Assembly: GCA_018666155.1 (NCBI GenBank)
Contig: JABJAH010000048.1
Coordinates: 1 to 47,648 of the forward strand
From: Rhodospirillaceae bacterium
GTDB taxonomy: Bacteria; Pseudomonadota; Alphaproteobacteria; Rhodospirillales; Rhodospirillaceae
Length of the DNA: 47,648 bases
Reading direction: 5' to 3'
The notes under the pieces were generated by a model. That model saw nothing but the letters and a program-made list of their open reading frames with translations. It was not told the DNA's origin and did no database searches. Shown piece after piece: positions 35,309 through 44,640 of this stretch; position 1 is the stretch's first letter, and the number at the start of each line of letters is the position of its first letter. The translations under genes were made by a program, and so were the position numbers.

Positions 35309-35803
35309 TCAATCGTTGTCGAGAATTGCGCCTTCGGCCGCAGCCAAAGATTTTGCAAGTTCGTAAATACGCCGCCGCACATGAGGATCGGTGATTTTAT
35401 AATAAGCCCGAACCAGCTCTAGCGTTTCCCGCTTGGTCATCGGGTCGGATTCTTTTTGTTCCGGCTCGGCCGTACGCCCAGTCAGATTGCGTGGGCTGGC
35501 CGCCTGGACGTCGTCTTCCATATCCTCAAAGAAATAGGAGACGGGGCAATCAAGAACGCGGCTTAGGTCCCAAAGTCGGCTGGCGCCAATGCGGTTTGCG
35601 CCCCGCTCATACTTTTGAACCTGCTGAAAAGTGAGGCCAATCGCTTCACCCAATTTTTCTTGGCTCAGGCCAAGCAGGGTTCGCCTTAAACGGACGCGGC
35701 TGCCGACATACACATCGACCGGATTTGGTTTACCAGATGGCATCCGCCCGCGAGAGGAGCGGCCTGAAGTCCCGTCGAGATCTTGTTTTTCTGCAAAACC
35801 CAT
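35309..35803 (-). CDS. XRE-family transcriptional regulator (PraR-like)
   Basis: The product has 164 residues from ATG 35803, eight bases after AAGGAG; an ATG at 35821 lies before that site and is rejected. Residues ~30-90 hold the helix-turn-helix: 'NPVDVYVGSRVRLRRTLLGL', 'SQEKLGEAIGLTFQQVQKYE', 'RGANRIGASRLWDLSRVLD'. The sequence resembles alphaproteobacterial PraR/PhrR-type regulators, which in rhizobia influence biofilm and quorum-related genes. A C-terminal segment 'TKRETLELVRAYYKITDPHV' is helical. The position between lnt and metK is conserved. A candidate promoter and a possible operator lie upstream. Confidence 0.92.
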   Translation of the reverse strand: MGFAEKQDLDGTSGRSSRGRMPSGKPNPVDVYVGSRVRLRRTLLGLSQEKLGEAIGLTFQQVQKYERGANRIGASRLWDLSRVLDCPVSYFFEDMEDDVQAASPRNLTGRTAEPEQKESDPMTKRETLELVRAYYKITDPHVRRRIYELAKSLAAAEGAILDND

Positions 35804-35884
35804 AGTTTTGCTCCTTGTCATTTAGACTGGGTATCGGTTGCCTGCGATCAAAATGATCTCGTCTGCCGCATGCTCAAATAGTAC

Positions 35885-35897
35885 CAACTAACCGTTG
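35885..35897. promoter_or_regulatory. candidate operator CAAC-N5-GTTG upstream of the XRE gene
   Basis: The inverted repeat CAAC/GTTG with a five-base centre lies just downstream of the candidate -10 of the XRE promoter, where binding by its own product would block transcription. It is only four bases per arm, so chance is possible. Confidence 0.25.
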
Positions 35898-35901
35898 TAA
35901 T

Positions 35902-35931
35902 ACTATAACATAAAAACTACTTTCTACTCAA
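35902..35931 (-). promoter_or_regulatory. candidate promoter for the XRE regulator gene
   Basis: On the minus strand TTGAGT (35926-35931) and TATAGT (35902-35907) are 18 bases apart in a markedly AT-rich stretch (about 35895-35970) that stands out from the GC-rich surroundings. It is about 100 bases before the ATG at 35803, leaving a leader of roughly 90 bases. Confidence 0.5.
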
Positions 35932-35994
35932 AACTTTTAATTCAACAAACGATAGAACTGCTTATATCATGAACGCTTAAGTATTGCTGTTGGT

Positions 35995-37581
35995 TCAGCT
36001 GTTTTTCGCGTCTTTTCGGGCTATGCCAACGGCCACTAGCGCTAAAACCAAAGTAATAATGAGAAAAGGTCCGTGGCCAAATATGGAAAAGAGTGTCGCC
36101 TGGAGTTTGACAGGCAGCCGGCTGTCTAGAATTCCTTTTTCTCCGAGGGGTATGCGGCCAGTCAGACGGCCGTAGCCGTCGGCGACGGCACTAATACCCG
36201 TATTGGCCACCCGAACCACGGGCAGACCTTCTTCGACAGCGCGAAGTTGAGCCGCCGCTAAATGCTGATGCGGACCGCTTGAGTCTCCAAACCAGGCATC
36301 GTTGGTGAGATTGAATAGCCATGCAGGACGCTGGTCGTCTTCCACAACGGCACCGGGGAAAATCACTTCATAGCAAATCAACGGACTAAACGCCGGTAAT
36401 CCAGGCAAGCTAATGGAGACCGGCCCAAGCCCAGCTGTAAAGCCGGTGCCGCCGGTGAGTTGCGGTAAGGGAATGATATCCTGCAGTGGCATGTACTCGC
36501 CAAATGGAACGAGATGCGTTTTGTCGTACACAGCGGCGATGGCGCCATTCGCGGCCACTGCGAAAAGACTATTGAACGCTTGCCGGCCGGATTGTTGCCC
36601 GAGAACTCGTGCCGCGCCCGTAAGCACATATCCATTTTCAGGAGCGGCCCGGGCTGTCGCGGCTAACGCGCCAGTCGCCTGATTGAGCGGAAAGGGCACG
36701 GCTGTCTCAGCCCACAGCACATGAGTCACGTCTGCCGCATCCGTTGTGCTCATGCGAACTTGTTCCAGAACGTGACCTTCTCGCAGTCCTGGCCGCCATT
36801 TATCTGCCTGCGCAATATTTGGTTGAACCAAACGCAGCATCACGTTTGGAACATAGTTCGTGTCTGCCGTGGATAAGCGGAGCGCCCCCCAACCCGACAG
36901 CAGGATCAGTGGGGCGTGGCATATAACAACCACGACGACAGCCATGCGCCGCGAATCATTCAAGAAGAGAACAGTGCTCGCCGACGCGGCAAGGACGGTG
37001 AGGAGGGATAGTCCAAAAACGCCGATAAGGCTCGCCCCTTGGAGTAGGGCGGGCAAAGCAACCCAGACGCTCCCAATGGGATTCCACGGCAGACCGGTCA
37101 GGAACCAGCCGCGCCACCATTCAACAAAAGCCCACGCGGCGGCAAAAATACAAACCTGGCAAATTGATCTGATGTTCTTTGTGGCTGGCCATTCATCTTC
37201 TGCTTGGGGCAACAACAGGCGTACCAAAAGGACAGCGCAACCAGTGTAGAGCGCGAAACCAGCGGCAAGACCTCCAATAGCTGGCACGGCCAATGCCGCA
37301 AATGTCTCGCTGTCGACAAAGAATGCGTTCCCAATCCATGCAAAGCCGGTCGCAAAATGACCAAAGCCGAAGGCCCATCCAGTAAGAAATGCCGCACGGT
37401 TGGTTTTGGCTGCCTCAACGAGAATCAGAAGTGCGGGGAGCGCGATCCACAAGACCGGCCATAGGTGCCAAGGTGGCATGGCGGCGGTTGCTAGGGCACC
37501 GAACAAAAAGGCGCAACCCGCGCGCCGAATTGTTGAGGCTTGCTGCGCTAGAGTCAGCAAGCGCGATATACTCAGATTCAT
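35995..37581 (-). CDS. lnt: apolipoprotein N-acyltransferase
   Basis: The product has 528 residues. About six hydrophobic helices fill the first ~210 residues ('AWAFVEWWRGWFLTGLPWNP' is typical), followed by a periplasmic nitrilase-type domain. Its catalytic Glu is in 'VLWAETAVPFPL', Lys in 'VYDKTHLVPFGEYMPL' and Cys in 'FSPLICYEVIFPG', with 'NLTNDAWFGDSSGPHQHL' beyond. A final membrane helix ends the protein. It transfers an acyl chain to the N-terminal Cys of lipoproteins, several of which are encoded in this window. The start overlaps the corC stop by four bases (ATGA). Confidence 0.96.
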   Translation of the reverse strand: MNLSISRLLTLAQQASTIRRAGCAFLFGALATAAMPPWHLWPVLWIALPALLILVEAAKTNRAAFLTGWAFGFGHFATGFAWIGNAFFVDSETFAALAVPAIGGLAAGFALYTGCAVLLVRLLLPQAEDEWPATKNIRSICQVCIFAAAWAFVEWWRGWFLTGLPWNPIGSVWVALPALLQGASLIGVFGLSLLTVLAASASTVLFLNDSRRMAVVVVVICHAPLILLSGWGALRLSTADTNYVPNVMLRLVQPNIAQADKWRPGLREGHVLEQVRMSTTDAADVTHVLWAETAVPFPLNQATGALAATARAAPENGYVLTGAARVLGQQSGRQAFNSLFAVAANGAIAAVYDKTHLVPFGEYMPLQDIIPLPQLTGGTGFTAGLGPVSISLPGLPAFSPLICYEVIFPGAVVEDDQRPAWLFNLTNDAWFGDSSGPHQHLAAAQLRAVEEGLPVVRVANTGISAVADGYGRLTGRIPLGEKGILDSRLPVKLQATLFSIFGHGPFLIITLVLALVAVGIARKDAKNS

Positions 37582-38489
37582 ATTGCGTCGTTTGGTTTAG
37601 GTAAGTTGCGCAGCCGAAGCCTGCGTATGCGCCTCGGGTCGGCATCGACAATTTCAAACTCTAACCCATTCGGGTGCATCACAAGTTCACCGAGGCTGGG
37701 GACGCGGCCAGTCAAACGGAAAACAAGTCCGCCAAGAGTGTCGGGCTCGCTCATGTCGTCGTCAGAAAACACGGCTCCGTACCGCGCAACAAAATCACTT
37801 AACGTTACGCGGGCGTCTGCCATTACAGATCCATCTGCCCGGTCGGACAACTCAGGGTCTTCATCTTCGTCATGTTCGTCCGCAATTTCGCCAACGATTT
37901 GTTCAACCAAATCTTCAATCGTGACGAGACCATCAATACCGCCATGCTCATCGACCACCATGGCCATGTGAGTGCGTTTGAGCCGCATTTCTAGCAGTAG
38001 GTCTAATACTCGCGCGGTTGGCGCCACAAAAATTACAGGCCGCATTGGTTTGGAAAGGTTGGTTCCTGCGTCGTCAGGTGCGCTCTTTTCGATAAGAGCG
38101 CTGGCAAGGTCCTTGATGTGGACCATGCCAACAACCTCGTCGAGTGAGCCGCGGAAGACAGGAACGCGCGAATGGCCTTCCTCAACGAGAAGGGCAACAA
38201 CATCAACTACGGGCGTTTCCAACTCGACGGAAACAATGTCGGTGCGTGGCACCATAATTTTTTCAACAGTGACATCGCGTTGCTTCAAGACGTTCGATAG
38301 CAGAATCCGTTCGTGCGCATCGATTGCGTCGTCGGTGTCTGGCTGGTCTTCAATGAGTTCTTCAATAACGTCACGGACAGATCCGGTATCGGCACTCCCT
38401 GGACTCAACCAAGCGCGCAGCCGACTCATCAACGTCGTGCTGGAGTCGTCGCCATTGCGATCTAAATCAGTGCGGGAGGTTTCGGTCAT
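37578..38489 (-). CDS. corC: CorC/HlyC-type CBS-domain protein
   Basis: The product has 303 residues with no membrane segment (no DUF21). A CBS pair covers ~70-195 ('VEKIMVPRTDIVSVELETPV', 'VVDEHGGIDGLVTIEDLVEQ'), and a CorC_HlyC domain covers ~215-300 ('VTLSDFVARYGAVF', 'DTLGGLVFRLTGRVPSLGEL'). The family is linked to magnesium/cobalt efflux and haemolysin-like roles, though the exact function of the short form is unsettled. It begins four bases after ybeY ends and overlaps lnt by four, so it is in the ybeY-corC-lnt unit. Confidence 0.93.
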   Translation of the reverse strand: MTETSRTDLDRNGDDSSTTLMSRLRAWLSPGSADTGSVRDVIEELIEDQPDTDDAIDAHERILLSNVLKQRDVTVEKIMVPRTDIVSVELETPVVDVVALLVEEGHSRVPVFRGSLDEVVGMVHIKDLASALIEKSAPDDAGTNLSKPMRPVIFVAPTARVLDLLLEMRLKRTHMAMVVDEHGGIDGLVTIEDLVEQIVGEIADEHDEDEDPELSDRADGSVMADARVTLSDFVARYGAVFSDDDMSEPDTLGGLVFRLTGRVPSLGELVMHPNGLEFEIVDADPRRIRRLRLRNLPKPNDAI

Positions 38490-38493
38490 AACA

Positions 38494-39018
38494 TCAGTCG
38501 CCAGGGGTATAGGGATCTGACAGGCCCAGGCTGGCCATGCAGTTCACTTCCAAACGTTCCATTACGGCGGCGTCTTCGTCACATTCATGATCATACCCCA
38601 AAAGATGCAAAACGCCATGGATGACCAGGTGGGACATATGTTCAGCAACAGGCTTTTTGTCGCGCCGGGCCTCTTTGGCAACGGTTTGCCAAGCAAGAAT
38701 GATATCGCCCAATAGGATCTCCGCACCAGGGAAAGTGGAGGCAACATCTCCAGGGAAGGACAACACGTTCGTTGCCGAGTCTTTGTTGCGGTGGTCACGG
38801 TTCAAATCACGAACCGTACCATCGTCACTCAGTAGGACGCTGATTTCGATAGGACCCGGTAGTGTTCCAGATAAAAAATGAGACGAGTCCAGCGCGCGTC
38901 TGCCCAATGCCCAACCTTTTCTTGCAGCTTTTCGGCTTAGCTGGGCCGCATTGGGAATTTCCACATGCCAATCTTCGTGATCTACGCGCACCATCGTGCG
39001 CAGTCTTGCCGCTGTCAT
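38494..39018 (-). CDS. ybeY: endoribonuclease YbeY, rRNA maturation factor
   Basis: The product has 174 residues. The zinc site is in 'HLVIHGVLHLLGYDHECDED' (H-x3-H-x5-H), with the conserved 'TVRDLNRDHRNKDSATNVLS' and 'GDIILAWQTVAKEA' segments before it. YbeY takes part in 16S rRNA 3' maturation and 70S quality control. Its ATGA start overlaps the phoH stop. Length is slightly above the usual 150-160 because of an N-terminal extension. Confidence 0.95.
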   Translation of the reverse strand: MTAARLRTMVRVDHEDWHVEIPNAAQLSRKAARKGWALGRRALDSSHFLSGTLPGPIEISVLLSDDGTVRDLNRDHRNKDSATNVLSFPGDVASTFPGAEILLGDIILAWQTVAKEARRDKKPVAEHMSHLVIHGVLHLLGYDHECDEDAAVMERLEVNCMASLGLSDPYTPGD

Positions 39019-39992
39019 GGTTTTTTATTGGTGTGCAGTCGAGCGTCATGCGCGTCGTATGCGGTTACGATGCGAGTCACGAGGTTGTGCCGCACGACAT
39101 CACGATGGGTGAAAGTAGCGCGACCTATTTCGTCAATGCCTTCGAGAATATCGAGGGAGTCGCGCAGGCCTGACTTAACGCCTAGCGGCAGGTCAATCTG
39201 ACTCATGTCGCCAGTCACCACCATGCGTGAGCTCTCTCCCATTCGGGTGAGAAACATTTTCATTTGAACGGGTGTCGTGTTTTGCGCTTCATCCAGAATA
39301 ACGAAAGCGTTTGAGAGCGTTCGACCACGCATGAATGCCAACGGCGCAACTTCGATCTCGCCCGACGCCAGAAGTTTAACAACTAAGTCTCCGGGCATCA
39401 TGTCGTATAGCGCATCGTAAAGGGGGCGTAGATAGGGATCGATTTTGTCTCTCATATCGCCGGGCAAAAACCCGAGCCGCTCACCCGCCTCAACGGCGGG
39501 GCGGGATAGAATAATGCGGTCGACTTTCCCAGAGAGTTTCATCTCAACGGCTTTGGCGACGGCGATGTATGTTTTTCCGGTTCCGGCCGGCCCAAGGGCG
39601 AAGACCATGGCCTTGGTGTCTAACGCTTCAAAAAAGGCCGCCTGTCCTGCAGACCGCGGACGGACGTGCCGTTTGCTGGTGCGAATAGCCAAGCCACCTT
39701 GATTGGCTGCAGATGGCTGACTACCTTCAGCCAAACGGGCTGCACCGTCCACGTCGCCACTCTCAATCACTTGTCCCGCCTCCAGGCGTCCATAAAGACT
39801 AACCAGAGCTTGCCGGGCTGTCTCTGCCGGTCCGCTTGGTCCTTCAATTGTAACCGTGTTACCGCGCGTATGGAGCGTCACGCCGAGGCGGTTTTCGATC
39901 TGATCGAGATGAGTGTTATTGGGGCCGTAAAGCTGCTGAATCAGTCCGTTGTCGTCGAACTCACATGTCAGCCTTGCCGTTGAATCTGTCAA
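39015..39992 (-). CDS. phoH: PhoH-like ATPase (YbeZ)
   Basis: The product has 325 residues. An N-terminal KH-like part ('[19 protein letters not shown]') precedes the P-loop ATPase with Walker A '[20 protein letters not shown]', '[20 protein letters not shown]' and Walker B '[20 protein letters not shown]', then '[14 protein letters not shown]'. It is the usual partner of YbeY and probably acts as an RNA helicase-like ATPase in rRNA processing. It overlaps miaB and ybeY by four bases each. Confidence 0.96.
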   Translation of the reverse strand: MTDSTARLTCEFDDNGLIQQLYGPNNTHLDQIENRLGVTLHTRGNTVTIEGPSGPAETARQALVSLYGRLEAGQVIESGDVDGAARLAEGSQPSAANQGGLAIRTSKRHVRPRSAGQAAFFEALDTKAMVFALGPAGTGKTYIAVAKAVEMKLSGKVDRIILSRPAVEAGERLGFLPGDMRDKIDPYLRPLYDALYDMMPGDLVVKLLASGEIEVAPLAFMRGRTLSNAFVILDEAQNTTPVQMKMFLTRMGESSRMVVTGDMSQIDLPLGVKSGLRDSLDILEGIDEIGRATFTHRDVVRHNLVTRIVTAYDAHDARLHTNKKP

Positions 39993-41416
39993 TGCGCATC
40001 CACTCGTGTTGCCGTTTTTCGCGACGGCGACTCCGGCGTGGAGTCTATAGCGACGGCCGACAAACTGTTTGAGATCGCTGCCTTGATCTCGGTCATGACG
40101 ATCTTACCATGATCTGTGGCTGGCGCGTCTAAATGCACAGGTTGAAGATATGGGCTCCGGCCCACCATCTGTCCTTCATGACGCCCTGGCCCGGTCAAGA
40201 GCACCGGAAGATGCAGCCCAACACTGGCCTGGTTAAACGCTTTTTGTTGTTGTGAAAGCAAAGACTGAAGTGCTGACAAGCGTGCGGCCTTGGTGTCGTC
40301 GGGTACCTGATCGGTGTTCTCAGCTGCTGGCGTGCCCGGGCGCGGGCTGTATTTGAAGGAAAAGGCTTGGGCAAATTCGATGTCTTCAATGAGCTGCATC
40401 GTATCCGCAAAATCGGCGTCGCTTTCGCCCGGGAAGCCGACAATAAAATCCGACGACAGGGCGATATCCGGCCGTCCCTTTCTCAAACGTTCGATGATGC
40501 GATAGTAAGTGTCGCGATCGTGACCCCGGTTCATCGCCTCAAGAACACGACTTGACCCCGATTGAACGGGCAAATGGAGATACGGCATTAACGCCGGGAC
40601 GGTGGCGTGGGTCTCAATGAGCTCATCATCCATGTCGCGCGGATGCGACGTAGTATAGCGAATACGATCGAGCCCATCGATATCTGCGAGGGCTCTAATG
40701 AGCCGCCCCAGTGACCAGGTGTTGGCGCTGCCGATGGCGTCACCGTGATAAGCGTTAACGTTCTGGCCAAGGAGTGTGATTTCACGGACGCCGGCGCTAA
40801 TGAGTCCGCGGGCTTCGTCAAGAATGGCTTGGGCTGGTCGTGAATATTCAGCGCCACGGGTATAGGGCACAACACAAAACGTGCAGAATTTGTCGCAGCC
40901 TTCTTGCACTGAAAGAAAAGCGGTTGGACCATCAGCGCGTGGCGGTGGCAAATGATCGAATTTTGTATCGGTTGGAAAATCGGTATCGAGGACCGCACCT
41001 GAGCTACGGTGTGTTCTGGCAATCAGCTCTGGCAGGCGGTGTGTGGTCTGCGGCCCCATAACGATGTCGACATAGGGTGCGCGCGCAACGAGGGCGTCGC
41101 CTTCGGCCTGGGCGACGCAACCGGCCACCGCGATCAGCATCGGGTCTTGATCTTTGGCCCGGGCGGCTTTTAGAGGTTTAAGACGCCCGAGATCGGAAAA
41201 TACTTTTTCCGCCGCTTTCTCACGAATGTGGCAGGTGTTTAGAACGACCAGATCGGCCCCATCCGGCTCATCGATTGTTTCATAGCCGAGAGGCGCCAAG
41301 ACATCCGCCATGCGCGCGGAGTCATAGACGTTCATTTGACAGCCGTAGGTCTTGATGAACAGCTTTTTGCGGCGAACGGGCCCGCTGTTCGGGGTCCCAA
41401 ATTGTTCTCGAGGCAT
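39989..41416 (-). CDS. miaB: tRNA-2-methylthio-N6-dimethylallyladenosine synthase
   Basis: The product has 475 residues. The UPF0004 domain opens with '[20 protein letters not shown]' and carries the three auxiliary-cluster Cys ([18 protein letters not shown]). The radical-SAM motif '[20 protein letters not shown]' gives C-x3-C-x2-C, and '[20 protein letters not shown]' and '[14 protein letters not shown]' follow. A TRAM domain ends the protein, then ~30 Ser/Thr-rich residues. It adds a methylthio group to i6A37 of tRNAs, using two 4Fe-4S clusters and SAM. It overlaps phoH by four bases (ATGA). Confidence 0.97.
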   Translation of the reverse strand: MPREQFGTPNSGPVRRKKLFIKTYGCQMNVYDSARMADVLAPLGYETIDEPDGADLVVLNTCHIREKAAEKVFSDLGRLKPLKAARAKDQDPMLIAVAGCVAQAEGDALVARAPYVDIVMGPQTTHRLPELIARTHRSSGAVLDTDFPTDTKFDHLPPPRADGPTAFLSVQEGCDKFCTFCVVPYTRGAEYSRPAQAILDEARGLISAGVREITLLGQNVNAYHGDAIGSANTWSLGRLIRALADIDGLDRIRYTTSHPRDMDDELIETHATVPALMPYLHLPVQSGSSRVLEAMNRGHDRDTYYRIIERLRKGRPDIALSSDFIVGFPGESDADFADTMQLIEDIEFAQAFSFKYSPRPGTPAAENTDQVPDDTKAARLSALQSLLSQQQKAFNQASVGLHLPVLLTGPGRHEGQMVGRSPYLQPVHLDAPATDHGKIVMTEIKAAISNSLSAVAIDSTPESPSRKTATRVDAH

Positions 41417-41477
41417 AGTTTGGCTCTATACCTGCTTGTGCGAAGGAACGCAAAGCATCAAGTCACTTCCAATGTGT

Positions 41478-42287
41478 TCATTGGCAAGGCGACTGACCGG
41501 ATAGAAGGCGCCCAAAGCCAAGCCTTGCGGCATCTTCGGTCGCGGTCGCTAAGGTTTTCCGATCCATTTCGCCGGCTTGGTCCACCGGTGGGAGAAAAGC
41601 GATTTCAACGGTCGTGCGGCCGAGCTGCAGAAACCGCCAGGCGTGGCCAAATAGGGTCATGTCACCGTACCAAGCGAAGAACGCACGCCAACCAAACCCC
41701 AACGGCAGGCCATTTAGGCGAGTGTAGGCGATGGACACTGGCTGAACCGTTACGCCTTCAATGGCGTCTGTCACTGTAAATAGAGCGCTCTTAAAAGGAA
41801 GAAGCCGATTACCGTCCCCGGATGTGCTTTCCGGAAAAAACACCAGCGTGCGGTTTTTGCCGAGACGCTCGGCCATGTCTTGCCGCGCTTCTAGGGTTCG
41901 GGAGCGCAACCGCTCAATAAAAACAGTGTCACCCAATTTCGCCAAAGGGCCAATAATTGGCCAGTCGGCGACCTCGGCTTTGGAGACAAACTCCAGTTCA
42001 GCAATGGCACCGAAGGCGATGATATCAAGATAAGAGATGTGGTTGCTGGCGATCAGCAGGGGGCGCGACGCAACGGGTGCGCCGTGTACGATTACATCAA
42101 TACCGAAAATTCTACAGAGGCCACGAAAAAGGATGACGCGCATCCAGGCAGAGTCGGCTCCGCAGACAGACAAAATGAAACACGCACCCGCGGCAAACAT
42201 CACCCATATGACAAAAAGAACCACTCGTGCACTAGCAAGAACCAGGCCTGCGATTCCAGTTGGCATGGTTACAACGGTGGAGGTCAA
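41478..42287 (-). CDS. plsC: 1-acyl-sn-glycerol-3-phosphate acyltransferase (PlsC-like)
   Basis: The product has 269 residues from a TTG with GAGG about nine bases before it; an ATG at 42266 would drop seven residues. One or two N-terminal membrane helices precede the catalytic 'IASNHISYLDIIAFG' (H-x4-D), 'ADWPIIGPLAKLGDTVFIER' and 'LVFFPESTSGDGNRLLPFKS'. The usual FPEGTR motif reads FPESTS here, a variant common in the lysophospholipid/ornithine-lipid-type branch. It acylates lysophosphatidate or a related lipid at the membrane. The position between fur and miaB is conserved in alphaproteobacteria. Confidence 0.88.
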   Translation of the reverse strand: MTSTVVTMPTGIAGLVLASARVVLFVIWVMFAAGACFILSVCGADSAWMRVILFRGLCRIFGIDVIVHGAPVASRPLLIASNHISYLDIIAFGAIAELEFVSKAEVADWPIIGPLAKLGDTVFIERLRSRTLEARQDMAERLGKNRTLVFFPESTSGDGNRLLPFKSALFTVTDAIEGVTVQPVSIAYTRLNGLPLGFGWRAFFAWYGDMTLFGHAWRFLQLGRTTVEIAFLPPVDQAGEMDRKTLATATEDAARLGFGRLLSGQSPCQ

Positions 42288-42320
42288 AGGGCTTGCCTCA
42301 GTTGACGATTGTTTGGAGCT

Positions 42321-42752
42321 TTAGTTTTTGTCCTTGGTGTCGTCAACAACCGCGTACAATTCCAAGCGATGGTCGACGAGCCGATAGCCGTGGGCCTTTG
42401 CCACTTCCGCCTGAAGGCGTTCAATTTCTTCATTGCGAAACTCGATGACCTGCCCGGACTTAATATCAATCAGGTGGTCGTGGTGTGCCGAAGATGCTTC
42501 CTCATACCGTGCTCGACCGTCGCCAAAGTCGTGGCGGGCGACGATTCCAGCCTCTTCAAACAGACGCATCGTCCGATACACCGTTGCAATGCTGATGCGT
42601 GAGTCTTCCTCTGCCGACCGTCGGTGCACTTCTTCGACGTCCGGATGATCATCAGCGTGTGAGAGCACGCGGGCAATCACCCGGCGTTGCTCCGTCATCT
42701 TCATGCCCTGATCAATACAGCGGCGTTCTAGCGGTGATATCTCTGATGTCAT
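42321..42752 (-). CDS. fur: Fur-family metalloregulator
   Basis: The product has 143 residues. The winged-helix part reads 'GMKMTEQRRVIARVLSHADD', 'HPDVEEVHRRSAEE', 'ISIATVYRTMRLFEEAGIV'. The metal site is in 'ASSAHHDHLIDIKSGQVIEF' with further His and Glu residues downstream. The structural-zinc CXXC pairs of enterobacterial Fur are absent, as in many alphaproteobacterial Fur/Mur proteins, so iron or manganese could be the sensed metal. It lies upstream of plsC-miaB. No Fur box was identified by eye near the TonB receptor gene. Confidence 0.93.
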   Translation of the reverse strand: MTSEISPLERRCIDQGMKMTEQRRVIARVLSHADDHPDVEEVHRRSAEEDSRISIATVYRTMRLFEEAGIVARHDFGDGRARYEEASSAHHDHLIDIKSGQVIEFRNEEIERLQAEVAKAHGYRLVDHRLELYAVVDDTKDKN

Positions 42753-42854
42753 CGGATGATCGTAAATTTTCCAGTGGTTCCAGTTACCCAGTTTAACGGT
42801 CTTGCCAACACCTGGGAAGCAATGCTCGTGGACCGCGGCGCCAACACCCCGTTT

Positions 42855-43328
42855 TTATGTGATCGCTGGGGCCAGCGGTTTGGTCATTAGAATAGCGTCC
42901 ACCGCGCCTTCGGTTTTTGCGTAGTAACCCGGGCGACGCCCGGTGGGTGCAAATTCGAGGCCTTCGTATAACGCAATCGCGGCGGCGTTGTCTTCGGCGA
43001 CTTCAAGATGAAAGGCAAGAGCTCCATCTGCCTTTGCCTTCGCTATGGCCTGTGTGACCAGATGTCGGGCAATACCACCGCGACGATGCGGTTGAGCAAC
43101 GACCAACGTTAGAATTTCCGACTCGCCGCCCGACGTCTGAATGAGAATAAAACCGGTTGGTTCACTTCGGCCTACGATCCAGCCACCAACGGTGCGTTGC
43201 GATAGGAGATCACTAAACGCTTGAGCTGACCATGGCGTCTCGAAGCTTTCACTATATAGGGCGGCGAGGACTTCGGCGTGCGACAGGCCAACAGGCACCA
43301 GCTCCAATTCGGTGCTTGGTGTTGTCAC
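42855..43328 (-). CDS. rimI: ribosomal-protein-alanine N-acetyltransferase RimI-like
   Basis: The product has 157 residues from a GTG at 43328 that overlaps the tsaB TGA by four bases (GTGA); the longer frame to 43529 lies inside tsaB. GNAT motifs are 'SEILTLVVAQPHRRGGIARH' (acetyl-CoA loop, R-x-G-x-A form), 'AFHLEVAEDNAAAIALYEGL' and 'FAPTGRRPGYYAKTEGAVDA', the usual RimI C-terminus. In E. coli RimI acetylates the N-terminus of S18. The tsaB-rimI pairing is common and supports the name. The 102 bases before fur hold no recognised element. Confidence 0.9.
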   Translation of the reverse strand: MTTPSTELELVPVGLSHAEVLAALYSESFETPWSAQAFSDLLSQRTVGGWIVGRSEPTGFILIQTSGGESEILTLVVAQPHRRGGIARHLVTQAIAKAKADGALAFHLEVAEDNAAAIALYEGLEFAPTGRRPGYYAKTEGAVDAILMTKPLAPAIT

Positions 43329-43987
43329 GGTCTGAGGCGTCCGCCGTGCTTTGGCGCAATGGCATCTGGGGGTCGTACGTAGACCGGCCCAGGCGGAGTC
43401 TGCGGTATGGGTCGAGTGGCGGCCAATTGGGCGAGGACGACGGCATTGGCAACGGTGAAATCGCCCAGGACCACTGATGATCCAGCGTGGGGTTGGACAC
43501 GGGCCGCGCCATCGCCAACCAGAATCCACGCTTGGTCGCTCAAGGACTTAGCGGCGTCTTCCGGCAATAGGCATACGGGGGCGCCTGTTGCTGAGCCGGT
43601 TGCCGCGAAACACTGCAGATAGACTTCGGCCCGGCGGGCATCGATGGCCACAGCAATCGATTGGCTCGACTCGTTTCGAGCTTCTGCTGCGATCACTTCC
43701 GTCGTTAGTAAACCGATCACCGGTCGTCCAGTTGCAACGCCGATGCCACGGGCCGTTGCTAAACCGACGCGCACGCCGGTGAAAGACCCTGGCCCGACCG
43801 TCACGGCGATCCGATCAACATCGGTATAGGCGATGCCAGCCTCTGCCATTGTTTGCTCGATGGCGGGAATCAACGCCTCTGCTTGGCCATGGATCATCGG
43901 ATCGTGAAAAGACCCGACGGTTTCGTCATCCACGCAAACGGCAACCGAGCACGCGCTGGTCGTGGTATCAAAGGCGAGGATGCGCAT
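43325..43987 (-). CDS. tsaB: tRNA threonylcarbamoyladenosine modification subunit TsaB
   Basis: The product has 220 residues. The ASKHA-type fold begins with 'MRILAFDTTTSACSVAVCVD', followed by 'DRIAVTVGPGSFTGVRVGLA', the family signature, and 'GRPVIGLLTTEVIAAEA'. TsaB supports TsaD and TsaE in forming t6A37 on ANN-decoding tRNAs. It is the first gene of the long minus-strand cluster and diverges from the dipeptidase gene, with 79 bases between the starts. Confidence 0.94.
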   Translation of the reverse strand: MRILAFDTTTSACSVAVCVDDETVGSFHDPMIHGQAEALIPAIEQTMAEAGIAYTDVDRIAVTVGPGSFTGVRVGLATARGIGVATGRPVIGLLTTEVIAAEARNESSQSIAVAIDARRAEVYLQCFAATGSATGAPVCLLPEDAAKSLSDQAWILVGDGAARVQPHAGSSVVLGDFTVANAVVLAQLAATRPIPQTPPGPVYVRPPDAIAPKHGGRLRP

Positions 43988-44066
43988 ACTGGAACCTAAA
44001 GCGATAGAATACGAAACAGCGGATAAGCTATCATACCCGCTTTGCTAATCTGGAGTGTCATAGCGA

Positions 44067-44621
44067 ATGCTTGTTGAGATTGCCTCACCCGAGTTCGACG
44101 TCGATTTTGATATCGCTTATGCCACGCCCAATAATTTTACGGGCAAGCCCGTTTATGCACGGCCTGGCTGTTACCTTCACGCGGATGCCGCTGATCTTCT
44201 GCAGCGGGCAATCTCGCTTGCCCGGCCGCTCGGGTTACGGCTCAAAGTGTTCGATGCCTTTCGACCGTCTGAGGCGCAATGGGTGTTGTGGGAGCATACA
44301 CCCGACTCGGATTTCCTTGCTCACCCAGAACGTGGATCACCCCACTCCATGGGAGCGGCCGTCGATCTGACTTTGCTTGATGCCAATGATGCGGAGCTCG
44401 ACATGGGAACGGGCTTTGACGATTTTACACCGCGCGCATTTCACGGCGACTTGGATATTTCGCCAGACGCGCAACGCAACCGCATCATCCTCATGGGTAT
44501 TATGACGTCGGCCGGTTGGGATTTCTTTCGCAACGAATGGTGGCATTATCAGCTGTTCAGTCCACGCGATCGCTATCCCGTTCTCAGTGACGGCGATTTG
44601 CCGACTCCAATGATGAGTTGA
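44067..44621 (+). CDS. ddpX: D-alanyl-D-alanine dipeptidase (VanX/DdpX family)
   Basis: The product has 184 residues with no signal peptide, so it is cytoplasmic. The zinc-peptidase motifs are 'GSPHSMGAAVDLTLLD' (S-x-H-x2-G-x-A-x-D) and 'FFRNEWWHYQLF' (E-x2-H), with 'RLKVFDAFRPSEAQ' supplying the conserved Arg. Such enzymes split D-Ala-D-Ala recovered from peptidoglycan for use as carbon or nitrogen source. VanX itself works with vancomycin-resistance ligases, but none is here, so resistance is not implied. It converges on the HemY-like gene, 19 bases between stops. Confidence 0.9.
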   Translation: MLVEIASPEFDVDFDIAYATPNNFTGKPVYARPGCYLHADAADLLQRAISLARPLGLRLKVFDAFRPSEAQWVLWEHTPDSDFLAHPERGSPHSMGAAVDLTLLDANDAELDMGTGFDDFTPRAFHGDLDISPDAQRNRIILMGIMTSAGWDFFRNEWWHYQLFSPRDRYPVLSDGDLPTPMMS

Positions 44622-44640
44622 TGTCAGTCGCGATCGCGGG

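Noticed and set aside
44067..44621. Vancomycin-resistance (VanX) function
   Set aside because: Only the dipeptidase is present, with no vanH/vanA-type genes; a peptidoglycan-recycling role is more likely.
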